DNA of 64,000 nucleotides from Shewanella sp. 10N.286.48.A6 (GTDB lineage Bacteria; Pseudomonadota; Gammaproteobacteria; Enterobacterales; Shewanellaceae): positions 1 through 64,000 of the forward strand of contig NZ_MCVI01000002.1 of the NCBI RefSeq assembly GCF_002873135.1, given 5' to 3'. The notes under the pieces are model-generated. The model did no database searches and was not told the DNA's origin. It saw nothing but the letters and a program-made list of their open reading frames with translations. The position numbers were made by a program, and so were the translations under genes. Below, piece after piece: positions 28,587-38,341 of this stretch (position 1 is its first letter; every line of letters starts with the position of its first letter).

Positions 28587-29651
28587 TTAGTTAATCTGTG
28601 GATCTAACTCACCAGATTGATACGCTTTGTACATAGCTTGAAGTGACTTAGGCTTAATTTTAGAACCCATGCCGGCACAACCAAATGCTTCATAACGGGT
28701 AGTACAAATGTCAGCCATTGCTTCCATTGACGCTTTTAAGAATTTACGTGGATCAAATTCAGCTGGGTTTTCAGCTAAGAATTTACGTACAGCACCTGTT
28801 GATGCTAAACGTAAATCGGTATCGATATTCACTTTACGAACACCATGCTTAATCCCTTCAACGATTTCCTCTAAAGGGACACCGTAAGTTTCTGGGATTT
28901 CACCGCCGTACTGGTTAATGATCTGCAGCCACTCTTGTGGTACTGAAGATGAACCATGCATGACTAAGTGCGTGTTAGGAATACGGGCGTGGATCTCTTT
29001 AATACGGTCAATACGCAGCACATCACCCGTTGGACGTTGGCTGAACTTATAAGCACCATGGCTAGTACCAATCGCAATAGCTAAAGCATCTACATGAGTG
29101 TCAGATACAAAACGCGCCGCTTCTTCAGGGGTTGTTAGCATTTGCTCCATCGTTAGGATACCCGCAGCACCGATACCATCTTCTTCGCCTGCTTCGCCAG
29201 TTTCTAAACTGCCTAAGCAACCGATTTCACCTTCAACAGATACACCACAAGCATGTGCGAAAGCAACAGTGCGACGAGTTACATCAACATTGTATTCGTA
29301 TGACGCTGGCGTTTTACCGTCAGCCATCAAAGAACCGTCCATCATCACAGATGACATACCTAATTGGATTGAACGCTGACAAATATCAGGATCAGTACCA
29401 TGGTCTTGGTGAATACATACTGGAATATCTGGATACTGCTCAAGTGCGGCAGCCATCAAATACTTAAGGAACTGTGGACGAGCATATTTACGCGCACCCG
29501 CTGATGCTTGCACGATAACAGGGCTGTCAGTCGCTTCAGCTGCTTGCATAATTGCACGCATTTGTTCTAAGTTATTTACGTTAAATGCTGGAACACCGTA
29601 ACCGTGTTCTGCAGCATGATCTAGCATTTGTCGTAGAGATATTAAGGCCAT
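28587..29651 (-). CDS. fba: class II fructose-bisphosphate aldolase
   Basis: 354 residues. It splits fructose 1,6-bisphosphate into dihydroxyacetone phosphate and glyceraldehyde 3-phosphate (and the reverse in gluconeogenesis). Zn-dependent class [13 protein letters not shown] carries the metal and catalytic His/Asp, [10 protein letters not shown] holds metal-contact Glu, and [10 protein letters not shown] and VNIDTD bind phosphate. Length and the ending [17 protein letters not shown] fit the Calvin-cycle-type subgroup. It is the last gene of epd-pgk-fba. A GGAG ribosome site lies 8 nt before the start. Confidence 0.96.
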   Translation of the reverse strand: MALISLRQMLDHAAEHGYGVPAFNVNNLEQMRAIMQAAEATDSPVIVQASAGARKYARPQFLKYLMAAALEQYPDIPVCIHQDHGTDPDICQRSIQLGMSSVMMDGSLMADGKTPASYEYNVDVTRRTVAFAHACGVSVEGEIGCLGSLETGEAGEEDGIGAAGILTMEQMLTTPEEAARFVSDTHVDALAIAIGTSHGAYKFSQRPTGDVLRIDRIKEIHARIPNTHLVMHGSSSVPQEWLQIINQYGGEIPETYGVPLEEIVEGIKHGVRKVNIDTDLRLASTGAVRKFLAENPAEFDPRKFLKASMEAMADICTTRYEAFGCAGMGSKIKPKSLQAMYKAYQSGELDPQIN

Positions 29652-29814
29652 TTTTTACTCCAAAAATAGGGTGATTACTCACCTAGGTCGCTATCGCTTG
29701 GATTGATTTTTATACCCTTATGTCTTCAAAAACGTTATGAATAAATCATAAAATAACTGAAGTTATAAGAGCGGTTTTTTTCTAATAATTATAATTTTTG
29801 AACTAGAATCTTAC

Positions 29815-29886
29815 TACTTTTAGCCCATTAATTACCTTGCTCACTCTTTGGCTTACAAGGTTAATAATGAATATCGGCTAAAAGTA
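29815..29886 (-). repeat. long inverted repeat in the pgk-fba junction
   Basis: TACTTTTAGCC (29815-29825) and GGCTAAAAGTA (29876-29886) are exact complements. Inside them CCTTG (29835-29839) pairs with CAAGG (29856-29860), and the AT-rich stretch between partly pairs. The structure starts 13 nt after the pgk stop and lacks a T run, so it looks more like an mRNA processing or stability element than a terminator. Confidence 0.55.
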
Positions 29887-29898
29887 CATTGTCTTAAT

Positions 29899-31074
29899 TT
29901 ATGAGCCGCGTTTTTCTAACATCGCGACGGCTGGTAACTCTTTACCTTCAAGGAATTCCAAGAACGCGCCGCCACCTGTTGAGATATAAGAGACTTTGTC
30001 TGCTATATCGTATTTATCCACTGCCGCTAAAGTATCACCACCACCCGCAATTGAAAATGCACTTGAATCGGCAATCGCTTGAGCGATACGCTTAGTCCCT
30101 GCGCCAAACTGATCAAATTCAAATACGCCCACTGGGCCATTCCATACTACAGTGCCTGCAGCTTCAATGATTTTTGCTAATGCTTCAGCGCTATCGGGGC
30201 CGATATCAAAAATCATATCTGTGTCAGCAACATCCGCCACTGACTTTAAGGTTGCCGCTGCAGTCGGGCTAAACTCACTGGCAACAACAACATCTGTAGG
30301 GACAGGGATATCGCCGCCACGGCTTTGTGCATTGGCCACTAAACGCTTAGCCTCATCAACTAAGTCAGCTTCAAAGAGTGATTTACCCACTTGATGGCCT
30401 GCTGCCGCAACGAAAGTATTAGCAATACCACCGCCTACAACTAACTGATCAACTTTAGTTGATAAGCTTTCAAGTACCGTTAGCTTAGTTGATACTTTTG
30501 AGCCACCCACAATGGCCACCATTGGACGAGCTGGATTATCAAGTGCTTTACCTAATGCAGCTAGTTCACCTGCAAGTAGCGGGCCAGCACAAGCAATAGG
30601 CGCATGTAGACCAACGCCATGGGTTGATGCTTGTGCGCGATGAGCGGTGCCGAAGGCGTCCATTACGTATACATCACATAATGCAGCCAATTTTTTAGCT
30701 AATGCTTCATCGTTTTTCTTTTCGCCGATATTAAAGCGCACGTTCTCAAACACAACCACTTCGCCAACGTTCGCAGCAACACCATCAAGGTAATCAGCAG
30801 CTAAAGTCACAGGGCAGTCTAATGCCGCTTGTAAGTAGTTAACCACTGGCTGCATAGAAAATTCAGCGTTGAATTCGCCTTCAGTTGGGCGCCCAAGGTG
30901 AGACATCACCATCACTGCAGCGCCTTTTTCTAGCGCAAGCTTTATTGTCGGTAAAGCAGCGCGTAAACGTGCATCACTGGTCACAACACCGTCACTGACT
31001 GGAACGTTTAGATCTTCACGAATAAGCACACGCTTATTGGTCAAATCCAACTCACTCATATTAATTATAGCCAT
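29899..31074 (-). CDS. pgk: phosphoglycerate kinase
   Basis: 391 residues, full length. It transfers phosphate from 1,3-bisphosphoglycerate to ADP in glycolysis. N-terminal substrate-binding features are [19 protein letters not shown], and [12 protein letters not shown]-terminal nucleotide-binding features are [19 protein letters not shown] and the closing GGGDTLAAV and [13 protein letters not shown]. It lies between epd and fba on one strand, the classical gapB/epd-pgk-fba order of gammaproteobacteria. Confidence 0.97.
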   Translation of the reverse strand: MAIINMSELDLTNKRVLIREDLNVPVSDGVVTSDARLRAALPTIKLALEKGAAVMVMSHLGRPTEGEFNAEFSMQPVVNYLQAALDCPVTLAADYLDGVAANVGEVVVFENVRFNIGEKKNDEALAKKLAALCDVYVMDAFGTAHRAQASTHGVGLHAPIACAGPLLAGELAALGKALDNPARPMVAIVGGSKVSTKLTVLESLSTKVDQLVVGGGIANTFVAAAGHQVGKSLFEADLVDEAKRLVANAQSRGGDIPVPTDVVVASEFSPTAAATLKSVADVADTDMIFDIGPDSAEALAKIIEAAGTVVWNGPVGVFEFDQFGAGTKRIAQAIADSSAFSIAGGGDTLAAVDKYDIADKVSYISTGGGAFLEFLEGKELPAVAMLEKRGS

Positions 31075-31115
31075 GGAGATATTTCCTTTTAATTTAAAAA
31101 CAAAGTTGTTGTTAC

Positions 31116-31153
31116 AATTGAGCGCTTTACCTCATAAGATAAAGCGCTCAATT
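31116..31153 (-). repeat. perfect 14-bp inverted repeat in the epd-pgk junction
   Basis: AATTGAGCGCTTTA (31116-31129) and TAAAGCGCTCAATT (31140-31153) with a 10-nt loop. It has no T run on the minus strand, so full termination is doubtful; processing, attenuation or protection of the mRNA end are alternatives. Confidence 0.6.
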
Positions 31154-31161
31154 GATATAAA

Positions 31162-32184
31162 TTAATTACCGTTATTTTTAGCGCTAATCATCGCTAAACT
31201 GGTATCAAGCATTCGATTAGCAAAGCCCCATTCATTGTCACACCACAGTAATAGCTTCACTAAATGCCCTGCGCTGACGCGTGTTTGGGTACCATCGACG
31301 ATACTGGAACGGGGATCGTGGTTAAAATCACACGATACTAATGGTTCATCAGTATAACCCAAAATAGCATTAAAACGACCGCTGGCGGCATGCTCTAGCA
31401 CATGATTTACACTGGCAATATCAACCAGTTTATCAACGGTGACTGATAAGTCGATTGCGGTCACATTGATGGTTGGAACACGCACTGAGATCGCTTCAAA
31501 CTTGTCTTTCATGTGCGGTAAAATCCGCTCGATGCCACGGGCAAGTTTAGTATCAACCGGTATAATTGACTGACCTGCTGCGCGGGTTCTACGTAAATCA
31601 TCATGGTAGGCATCAATCACTTGCTGATCGTTCATCGCTGAATGAATTGTTGTAATTGCGCCGCTTTTTACTTCAAAGTGCTTATCCAGTACATCGATGA
31701 TTGGCACGATGCAATTGGTGGTGCAAGATGCATTTGACACCACAGTATGATGCGGCTGAAGTAAGTGGTCATTAACCCCAAATACGATAGTGCCATCAAC
31801 ATCTGCAGAAGATGGGTGACTTATTAACACTTGTTTGGCCCCTGCATAGATGTGGGCTTCACAGGCTTGCCTTTCAATTAAGCTGCCACTGCACTCATAC
31901 ACTATATCGATGTCTAATTCGGCCCAAGGTAATTTACTGGCGTCAGCTTGGTGAAATAATTGGATGACATCATCACCAATATGTAATTGGTCTTCATGCA
32001 ATTTAACGCTGTTTTGAAAGCGGCCATGGGTGGTGTCATATTGGGTTAAATGACTGATAGCAGCAGGTTTAGCAAGCTCGTTAATGGCAACAATTTGGAT
32101 CTGTTGACGTTTACCCGATTCGTATAAGGCACGTAAGATTGAACGGCCTATTCGGCCATAACCATTGATAGCAACTCGGATCAT
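31162..32184 (-). CDS. epd: erythrose-4-phosphate dehydrogenase
   Basis: 340-residue GAPDH-family enzyme. Epd oxidises erythrose 4-phosphate to 4-phosphoerythronate, the first step of pyridoxal 5'-phosphate synthesis through DXP. The NAD fold is [17 protein letters not shown]; catalytic Cys is in [31 protein letters not shown] is the segment that separates Epd from true Gap[18 protein letters not shown] and [11 protein letters not shown] close the family pattern. A role as GAPDH in part cannot be excluded. First gene of epd-pgk-fba, downstream of tkt and its terminator. Confidence 0.92.
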   Translation of the reverse strand: MIRVAINGYGRIGRSILRALYESGKRQQIQIVAINELAKPAAISHLTQYDTTHGRFQNSVKLHEDQLHIGDDVIQLFHQADASKLPWAELDIDIVYECSGSLIERQACEAHIYAGAKQVLISHPSSADVDGTIVFGVNDHLLQPHHTVVSNASCTTNCIVPIIDVLDKHFEVKSGAITTIHSAMNDQQVIDAYHDDLRRTRAAGQSIIPVDTKLARGIERILPHMKDKFEAISVRVPTINVTAIDLSVTVDKLVDIASVNHVLEHAASGRFNAILGYTDEPLVSCDFNHDPRSSIVDGTQTRVSAGHLVKLLLWCDNEWGFANRMLDTSLAMISAKNNGN

Positions 32185-32226
32185 TGAGGGTTAAGCTTCC
32201 TCTTAACAGTACTCAGCAGAATTTAG

Positions 32227-32258
32227 AAAAAAAACGGCCTGCAAGTGATTGCAGGCCG
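32227..32258 (-). terminator. tkt terminator
   Basis: CGGCCTGCAA, GTGA, TTGCAGGCCG with eight T on the minus strand. Confidence 0.85.
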
Positions 32259-32313
32259 CCATTATACAGATTAAAAGGCTAAAAGTTTACCCTTTAATTG
32301 AGTCGCTTAGGGA

Positions 32314-34308
32314 TTAACCTAATGAGTTAACCGTATTAACGACATTCTCAACAGTAAAGCCGAAGTGTTTAAGTAAGTCGCCACCTGGCGCTGATTCACC
32401 AAAGGTCGACATACCAACCACTGCGCCATTGAAACCAACATACTTATGCCAGAAATCAACGTGAGCTGCTTCAATCGCAACACGCTTAAGTACTGATGAA
32501 GGTAATACAGACTCTTTATACGCAGCATCTTGCTTATCAAATACATTCGTAGATGGCATAGACACTACGCGAACCTTTTGACCTTTTTCAGTCAATGCTG
32601 CTGCCGAGTCTAATGCAAGTTGTACTTCACTACCTGTGGCAATCAAGATAACGTCTGCTGTGCCTTCACAATCAGCAAGTACGTAACCACCTTTAGCAAC
32701 ATTGGCTAACTGCTCAGCTGTTCGCGCTTGTGCTTTTAGGCCTTGGCGGCTAAAGATTAATGAGGTTGGCGACTTGCGCGTTTCAATTGCAGACTTCCAA
32801 GATACCGCTGTTTCAGCAGCATCACATGGGCGCCAAACCGTCATGTTTGGCGTCATGCGTAAGTTAGCTAATTGCTCAACCGGTTGGTGAGTTGGACCAT
32901 CTTCACCTTGACCAATTGAATCATGGGTGTAAACAAAGATGTTTTGAATGCCCATCAGTGCAGACATACGTACCGCATTACGCGCATATTCCATAAACAT
33001 CATGAAAGTTGCACCATAATTGATAAAACCGCCATGTAATGATGCACCATTCATGATGCCGCTCATACCAAATTCACGTACACCGTAGTAGATGTAGTTA
33101 CCGGCAGCGTCGTCTTGAATACCTTTTGAACCAGACCAAAGGGTTAAGTTTGAACCCGCTAAGTCAGCACTGCCGCCTAGTAATTCAGGAAGCATTTCGC
33201 CGAAGAAACCAATGGCATTTTGTGATGCTTTACGACTGGCAATGCCTTCTGCTTTATCTTGACACTCTTGGATAAATGCTTGAGCTTTAGCTTCAAAATC
33301 AGCTGGTAAGTCACCGTTTAATACACGGCGCTCAAATTCAGCAGCAAGTGCTGGCTCTGCCGCTTTATAAGCTGCAAATTTTTCATCCCATGCTTTTTCG
33401 TTAGCAATACCAACTTCTTTAGCATCCCAACCTTGGTAAACATCAGTAGGAATTTCAAATGGGGCATGTGGCCAACCAAGGAACTCACGAGCTGCTGCAA
33501 TTTCAGCATCGCCAAGTGGCGCGCCGTGACAGTCATGGCTACCAGACTTGTTTGGCGAACCAAAACCAATGACAGTTTTACAACAAATCATTGTTGGTTT
33601 GTCTGTTACTGACTTAGCTTCTTCGATTGCAGCGCGAATAGCATCACTGTCGTGACCATCAACATCAGCAATAACATGCCAGCCGTATGATTCAAAACGC
33701 TTAGGCGTATCGTCAGTAAACCAACCTTCAACGTGACCATCGATAGAAATACCGTTGTCATCCCAGAATGCGATAAGTTTACCTAGACCTAAAGTACCCG
33801 CTAATGAACAAGCTTCATGGGAGATACCTTCCATTAAACAGCCATCACCTAAGAAACAGTAAGTGTTGTGATCAACAATATCGTGTCCAGGACGGTTAAA
33901 TTGTGCTGCTAAGGTTTTTTCAGCAATCGCCATACCGACAGCGTTACTGATACCCGCGCCTAATGGACCGGTTGTGGTTTCAACACCTGGTGTGTAACCA
34001 AATTCCGGGTGACCCGGCGTTTTAGAATGCAGCTGACGGAACTGTTTAAGTTCTTCAATCGGAAGTTCGTAACCCGATAAATGCAGTAAAGAGTAGATAA
34101 GCATTGAGCCGTGACCATTTGATAAAATGAAGCGGTCGCGATCAGCCCAGTTAGGATTGGTTGGGTTATGCTTTAAAAAATCATTCCATAACACTTCTGC
34201 AATATCTGCCATACCCATTGGTGCACCTGGGTGTCCAGAATTTGCTTTTTGAACGGCATCCATACTTAACGCACGAATTGCGTTGGCGAGTTCTTTACGA
34301 GATGACAT
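32314..34308 (-). CDS. tkt: transketolase
   Basis: About 664 residues from the ATG at 34308, preceded by GGAGAG; an upstream in-frame start at 34356 adds 16 residues that do not fit the family. Thiamine-diphosphate enzyme of the non-oxidative pentose phosphate pathway. TPP/Mg motif [32 protein letters not shown], substrate and cofactor His in [17 protein letters not shown], and [19 protein letters not shown] of the second domain are present. The reader can expect products shared with epd (erythrose 4-phosphate), which explains the neighbourhood. Own terminator downstream. Confidence 0.96.
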   Translation of the reverse strand: MSSRKELANAIRALSMDAVQKANSGHPGAPMGMADIAEVLWNDFLKHNPTNPNWADRDRFILSNGHGSMLIYSLLHLSGYELPIEELKQFRQLHSKTPGHPEFGYTPGVETTTGPLGAGISNAVGMAIAEKTLAAQFNRPGHDIVDHNTYCFLGDGCLMEGISHEACSLAGTLGLGKLIAFWDDNGISIDGHVEGWFTDDTPKRFESYGWHVIADVDGHDSDAIRAAIEEAKSVTDKPTMICCKTVIGFGSPNKSGSHDCHGAPLGDAEIAAAREFLGWPHAPFEIPTDVYQGWDAKEVGIANEKAWDEKFAAYKAAEPALAAEFERRVLNGDLPADFEAKAQAFIQECQDKAEGIASRKASQNAIGFFGEMLPELLGGSADLAGSNLTLWSGSKGIQDDAAGNYIYYGVREFGMSGIMNGASLHGGFINYGATFMMFMEYARNAVRMSALMGIQNIFVYTHDSIGQGEDGPTHQPVEQLANLRMTPNMTVWRPCDAAETAVSWKSAIETRKSPTSLIFSRQGLKAQARTAEQLANVAKGGYVLADCEGTADVILIATGSEVQLALDSAAALTEKGQKVRVVSMPSTNVFDKQDAAYKESVLPSSVLKRVAIEAAHVDFWHKYVGFNGAVVGMSTFGESAPGGDLLKHFGFTVENVVNTVNSLG

Positions 34309-34587
34309 GCTCTCTCCTGCTTGTTGATGAGGTCTAGCGGGCAATTGTGGAGGCATATTTTCCCCTACTCAGCGATGGGACGCAAATTATAATTAAATAT
34401 AAGTGACAATTATTTGCGCCCAATCATTATGCGCCTACTAGGCAATAACGTTAACTGACCAACCTTATGCCATATTAGCGATAACATTAATATAAATTTT
34501 TAGTGAAAGAACACTACATTTATCAAGGGGAATATCATCGCAGCCACTGAAACTTCGCTAAACACATTAACGCGTTATTTCTTTTAA
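34309..34587. other. intergenic region upstream of tkt
   Basis: About 280 bp of AT-rich DNA between the tkt start and the terminator of the protease gene. It should hold the tkt promoter. I see no further feature. Confidence 0.4.
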
Positions 34588-34614
34588 GAAAAAGGCTGAC
34601 ACAAGTGTCAGCCT
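34588..34614 (-). terminator. terminator of the subtilase gene
   Basis: GGCTGACA, CAAG, TGTCAGCC with a short T run on the minus strand. Confidence 0.75.
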
Positions 34615-34652
34615 TAGAGGTTTTACATTAATAACGGCTTATGCGTTATTTT

Positions 34653-37600
34653 TTAACTATGTTCTGTTGTAAGATTTTTACGCTGGCGAATACATGCCAT
34701 CATCAGCAACATCATCCAACCCAAACTCAAAGCACCACCACTGCTTTTAGTTGGTTCTTCGATTACCGGAGGTATAACCTCTGGCGCTGCGGCAACCGTG
34801 AGTGTGAACATGCTAAATGCTGATAACTCACCATCCGTTGCTGTCACTTTAATTTCAAATGTTCCCGCTTCAGTCAAGCTGCCAGATAAGCTCATGCCAT
34901 CAATGCTTAATGTATCTAAGCCTGACACGCTATAAGTCAGAGCGTCATTTTCGGCATCAGCAAATACATCTGTTAAATCAACACTAAAAGCAACACTGCC
35001 TGAGTCAGTAAGCTCAGTTTCAACATCGCTAAGTGGATTAGCCACTGTTGGAGCGGTATTAACAGGTACTTCAACTGGAGCCAAACCTTCAACTTTAATC
35101 AGTGTGCCACCAATGTTACGCACTAAATTTGACGTTGTCCCCAGTTCTAGTAAGCCGTAGTAAACCTCACCTTCTTCTAGCGGAGTTAAGGTTTGACTGT
35201 CATCAAGATAGCCATTAACTGTCATGCTGACATCAAACTCTTCGTCTTGGGCAACAGTACTTGGCGCATCAATGTCGAAACTGGCTTGAGAAGAATAATT
35301 AACATGAGTCACTCGCACTGTAACGTCATCAGGCTCATCAGCGACTGTGCCTTCATAGTTATGCGCAAGTATCCAGTAATTACCTGTGGTAGGTGTTGGA
35401 ATAATACACTGTTCGTTAGAGTCAATTTCACCACTGATACACACTAATGAGTAATACAGTTCGCTTGCATCCGCTTTACCATCATTGTTCTCATCAATAC
35501 CCACATATAAGTCCATGTCAGGTGAAGTTGTATCTGTGATTTCAACCACTAAACGTTTGGTATAGGGTTTAACAACTGTCGTTGTGGTAAATAACACCTC
35601 TTGATTGTATGCAGGGCTGTTACGCTCAACATCATTAGATGCACCGATCGCTGTGCCGCTAAAGCTTTGTGATTTAAATAAACCAAAGCCGTTAACTTGC
35701 AGATCATTACTACCAGATGTAACGATGTCATTGATCTCGATTGTATTATCTAGGTTGTTTAACTTAGCTGAAACGCTATCTACGATTTGCCCCGCTTTAA
35801 AGCCAATAGTGGCCTGTAAGTGAGTATCACTCATGTCATCAGCTGAATTCTTTAGATTAATGTAGCCATGCACCCATTCATCAACTAACTCTGCATTAGC
35901 GATAGCCTTGATCGTCAATACTTGAGACTCACCAGCGTTAAGTGCAAATGATGAAGGTGACACTTCAAAAGTAAACCCATCATTTAAGTACTCATAACCC
36001 ACTGTCCAGTTACTGCTTTTCGTCGCTGTGACTTTACGTGTCCAAGTACAATTTGAAATACACTCATTGTTAACCATCGAGCTTGTATTCAAATCACCTG
36101 GGTTACCGTCAATCGATGGGTTAGCTGCAAGATATTCTTCTTTAGTGATATCCATTAATAAACCCGCTTTTAGGGCATCATTAATACGGATACTACCGGC
36201 ACCTTGAGTGAAGAAATCAGAGCGCTGTTTAACACCGTCATAGTCATCATCTTGGTAAGTCACCTGATAAGCTGTAGACATAATAGCCATTTGCGCTTGC
36301 GCAGGCGTCCATTGAGGATAAGCTGATTTGATCAAGGCAAGTGCGCCAGCAACATGTGGGCTTGCCATGGATGTCCCAGAGAATGACACATAAGGAATAT
36401 GGCCAATCTCACCTTCAAATACTCTGTCCTCTGCATTTGCAGCATAGATATCCACACCCGGTCCAGCAATATCAGGAGCAAAAATATTCGGATATGGCAA
36501 GTTTGGTCCACGAGATGTAAATGCGCCGGCAATATCACCCAAACTATCATCAGTGCTGGTTACACTGGCAGCTATTGTTGCTTGGTGATCAGTCCCAGTT
36601 GCTAACCAGTCAGTCAATAATTGACCGTCAACATCATTTAAATGAATAGCTGGAAGTACGTGGTTATCATCATTTACCGTATCTGCACCACCTTCCAGGT
36701 TAATCAAAATCATGCCACCCGCACCGGCGTCTCTGACAATAATACCTTTACGTACACGAGCGTTAAGGCCACGTTCACAGACAACAATTTGATCGCTAGT
36801 AAATGTGTCTGCTTCAAAAGGCTCAGTACACATAGCATTGGCTTCATCATAATCTTTAGCCTGAACCACCTTACCGGTAAAGCCTTTGGTAACACCACGG
36901 CCCGATAAATCAGCCAGAGAAGTGCCACCAACAGAGGTGAAATCAGTCAAACCTTTCTCGTCAAAACTCAGGTTATGGCTATAAGCTGCTACGGTTGTTA
37001 CCCAAGGCGCATTACCAGGAGAGCCAATTGTGCTCGCTGTAGGTCCTGCGTTACCAGCTGCTGTTGCCACATGAATACCAGCTTCACGAGCATTTAGGAA
37101 TGCCTCAGCGCTTACTGAATCCCACGGGTCAGTTGCAGAGCCGCCAACTGAATAATTAAGTACTTGCACGCCATTTTCAATGGCATGCTCAAGAGCTTGA
37201 ATCGTAAATTCAGGGTAACAAGAGCCTACATCGTCACATACTTGGTAAGAGACGATATTGGCATGGGGGGCCACGCCACTAATCTCAGGAAACTCAAAGG
37301 CACTTTTTTCGGCAATGATATTGCCATCTTCTTCTTCCACTTGAAGGTAATAATTAACGTTTTGAACGACGTTACCTGCTGCCGTAGATGCCACATGTGA
37401 GCCATGTCCGTGGAAGTCATAACCCACTTTAGCTTTATCCGCTAGGTCATCATAACTTGGGTCATCTAGGTTATATGCAACACTTGCCCGATAATCAACA
37501 AGCTCTGGATAACTCACAATACCAATCAGTTTGTTGTTACAAAATTTAGGGTATTGCTGACAATCGCCAAAGTATTGATTTTCGCCATTTGGATTAACAA

Positions 37601-38258
37601 ATACATGGCCATCATCGCCCACTTCTTTGAATGAGGGATGCGTAGCGTTAATGCCGGTATCCATAATACCTACAATAATCCCTTCACCTTTGGTACCAGG
37701 GATATCATTGACACCTTGCCAAACTTTTTTGGCTCCGATAAATTCAGGTCCTGTAGAAGTCTGAATATAATGCATACCGACAGGTTCAACACTGTATACA
37801 TCTTGATCTTTTTGGATGGTTTTAACTTCACTGGCATCAAGCTGCAGTGCAAATGCATTAGCAACTACTTGATACTGTTGTGTTGGCTTTAAAGTACGGT
37901 TAAGTTTACCGCTTAACCTTTGGGTAATTTGTGTCTGCTTTGACTCAAGGTAGCGTTTATAGCTCACACTGGCTTGAGATTTAAGATTTAATACGCCCGC
38001 TGTAGTTTTGTTACTTTGATTACTTTTGATGCTGGTTGCGGCATAGCCTGTAACCGAGCCATCGTAACTTGCTAGCGCGCTATCTTTTAAACGGACAAAG
38101 TACAGTCCGTCAGTACGCATTTTTCCGGCACGTTCTAGTTTTATTTTTTCTTGGCCAGGATTGATGCTGTTAAGCGGTTTGCCTGAATCAGCATGACTAG
38201 AAAATGCCAATACTGAACTCACAGCACTAAGAACCAAATATCTACTACTTAATTTCAT
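34653..38258 (-). CDS. secreted subtilisin-like serine protease with GlyGly-CTERM tail
   Basis: 1201 residues. Signal peptide (MKLSSRYLVLSAVSSVLAFSSHA), an inhibitor I9-like propeptide (about 50-160), then an S8 catalytic domain with an intact set: Asp200 (GIMDTGIN), His285 (HGHGSHVAS), oxyanion Asn403 (AAGNAGP), Ser630 (SGTSMASPHV). A PA insert lies at about 455-550. After the protease come Fn3-like parts, a pre-peptidase-like domain with DMDLYVGIDENNDG, and an Ig/cadherin-like repeat (about 1085-1165). The end KSSGGALSLGWMM...RQRK is a GlyGly-CTERM-type tail: Gly-Gly, one helix, basic cluster, which predicts rhombosortase processing at the cell surface. Downstream of the pseudoprotease gene. 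Confidence 0.9.
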   Translation of the reverse strand: MKLSSRYLVLSAVSSVLAFSSHADSGKPLNSINPGQEKIKLERAGKMRTDGLYFVRLKDSALASYDGSVTGYAATSIKSNQSNKTTAGVLNLKSQASVSYKRYLESKQTQITQRLSGKLNRTLKPTQQYQVVANAFALQLDASEVKTIQKDQDVYSVEPVGMHYIQTSTGPEFIGAKKVWQGVNDIPGTKGEGIIVGIMDTGINATHPSFKEVGDDGHVFVNPNGENQYFGDCQQYPKFCNNKLIGIVSYPELVDYRASVAYNLDDPSYDDLADKAKVGYDFHGHGSHVASTAAGNVVQNVNYYLQVEEEDGNIIAEKSAFEFPEISGVAPHANIVSYQVCDDVGSCYPEFTIQALEHAIENGVQVLNYSVGGSATDPWDSVSAEAFLNAREAGIHVATAAGNAGPTASTIGSPGNAPWVTTVAAYSHNLSFDEKGLTDFTSVGGTSLADLSGRGVTKGFTGKVVQAKDYDEANAMCTEPFEADTFTSDQIVVCERGLNARVRKGIIVRDAGAGGMILINLEGGADTVNDDNHVLPAIHLNDVDGQLLTDWLATGTDHQATIAASVTSTDDSLGDIAGAFTSRGPNLPYPNIFAPDIAGPGVDIYAANAEDRVFEGEIGHIPYVSFSGTSMASPHVAGALALIKSAYPQWTPAQAQMAIMSTAYQVTYQDDDYDGVKQRSDFFTQGAGSIRINDALKAGLLMDITKEEYLAANPSIDGNPGDLNTSSMVNNECISNCTWTRKVTATKSSNWTVGYEYLNDGFTFEVSPSSFALNAGESQVLTIKAIANAELVDEWVHGYINLKNSADDMSDTHLQATIGFKAGQIVDSVSAKLNNLDNTIEINDIVTSGSNDLQVNGFGLFKSQSFSGTAIGASNDVERNSPAYNQEVLFTTTTVVKPYTKRLVVEITDTTSPDMDLYVGIDENNDGKADASELYYSLVCISGEIDSNEQCIIPTPTTGNYWILAHNYEGTVADEPDDVTVRVTHVNYSSQASFDIDAPSTVAQDEEFDVSMTVNGYLDDSQTLTPLEEGEVYYGLLELGTTSNLVRNIGGTLIKVEGLAPVEVPVNTAPTVANPLSDVETELTDSGSVAFSVDLTDVFADAENDALTYSVSGLDTLSIDGMSLSGSLTEAGTFEIKVTATDGELSAFSMFTLTVAAAPEVIPPVIEEPTKSSGGALSLGWMMLLMMACIRQRKNLTTEHS

Positions 38259-38284
38259 TTGATAACCTATTATTCTTTTTATAA

Positions 38285-38310
38285 AGGGAAAGCCGAATTC
38301 GGCTTTCCCT
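38285..38310. terminator. 26-nt perfect palindrome between the two subtilase genes
   Basis: Arms AGGGAAAGCCGAA / TTCGGCTTTCCCT join with no loop. Read on the minus strand it is followed by TTTATAAAAAG. It may act as a terminator or processing site between the two protease genes, or as a binding site. Confidence 0.6.
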
Positions 38311-38341
38311 ACCAGGGTTAAACAAGCAAGTGTTTAGCCAG

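Noticed and set aside
29098..29467. Two plus-strand frames of 93 and 111 codons inside fba
   Set aside because: Antisense shadows of fba with no independent signals.
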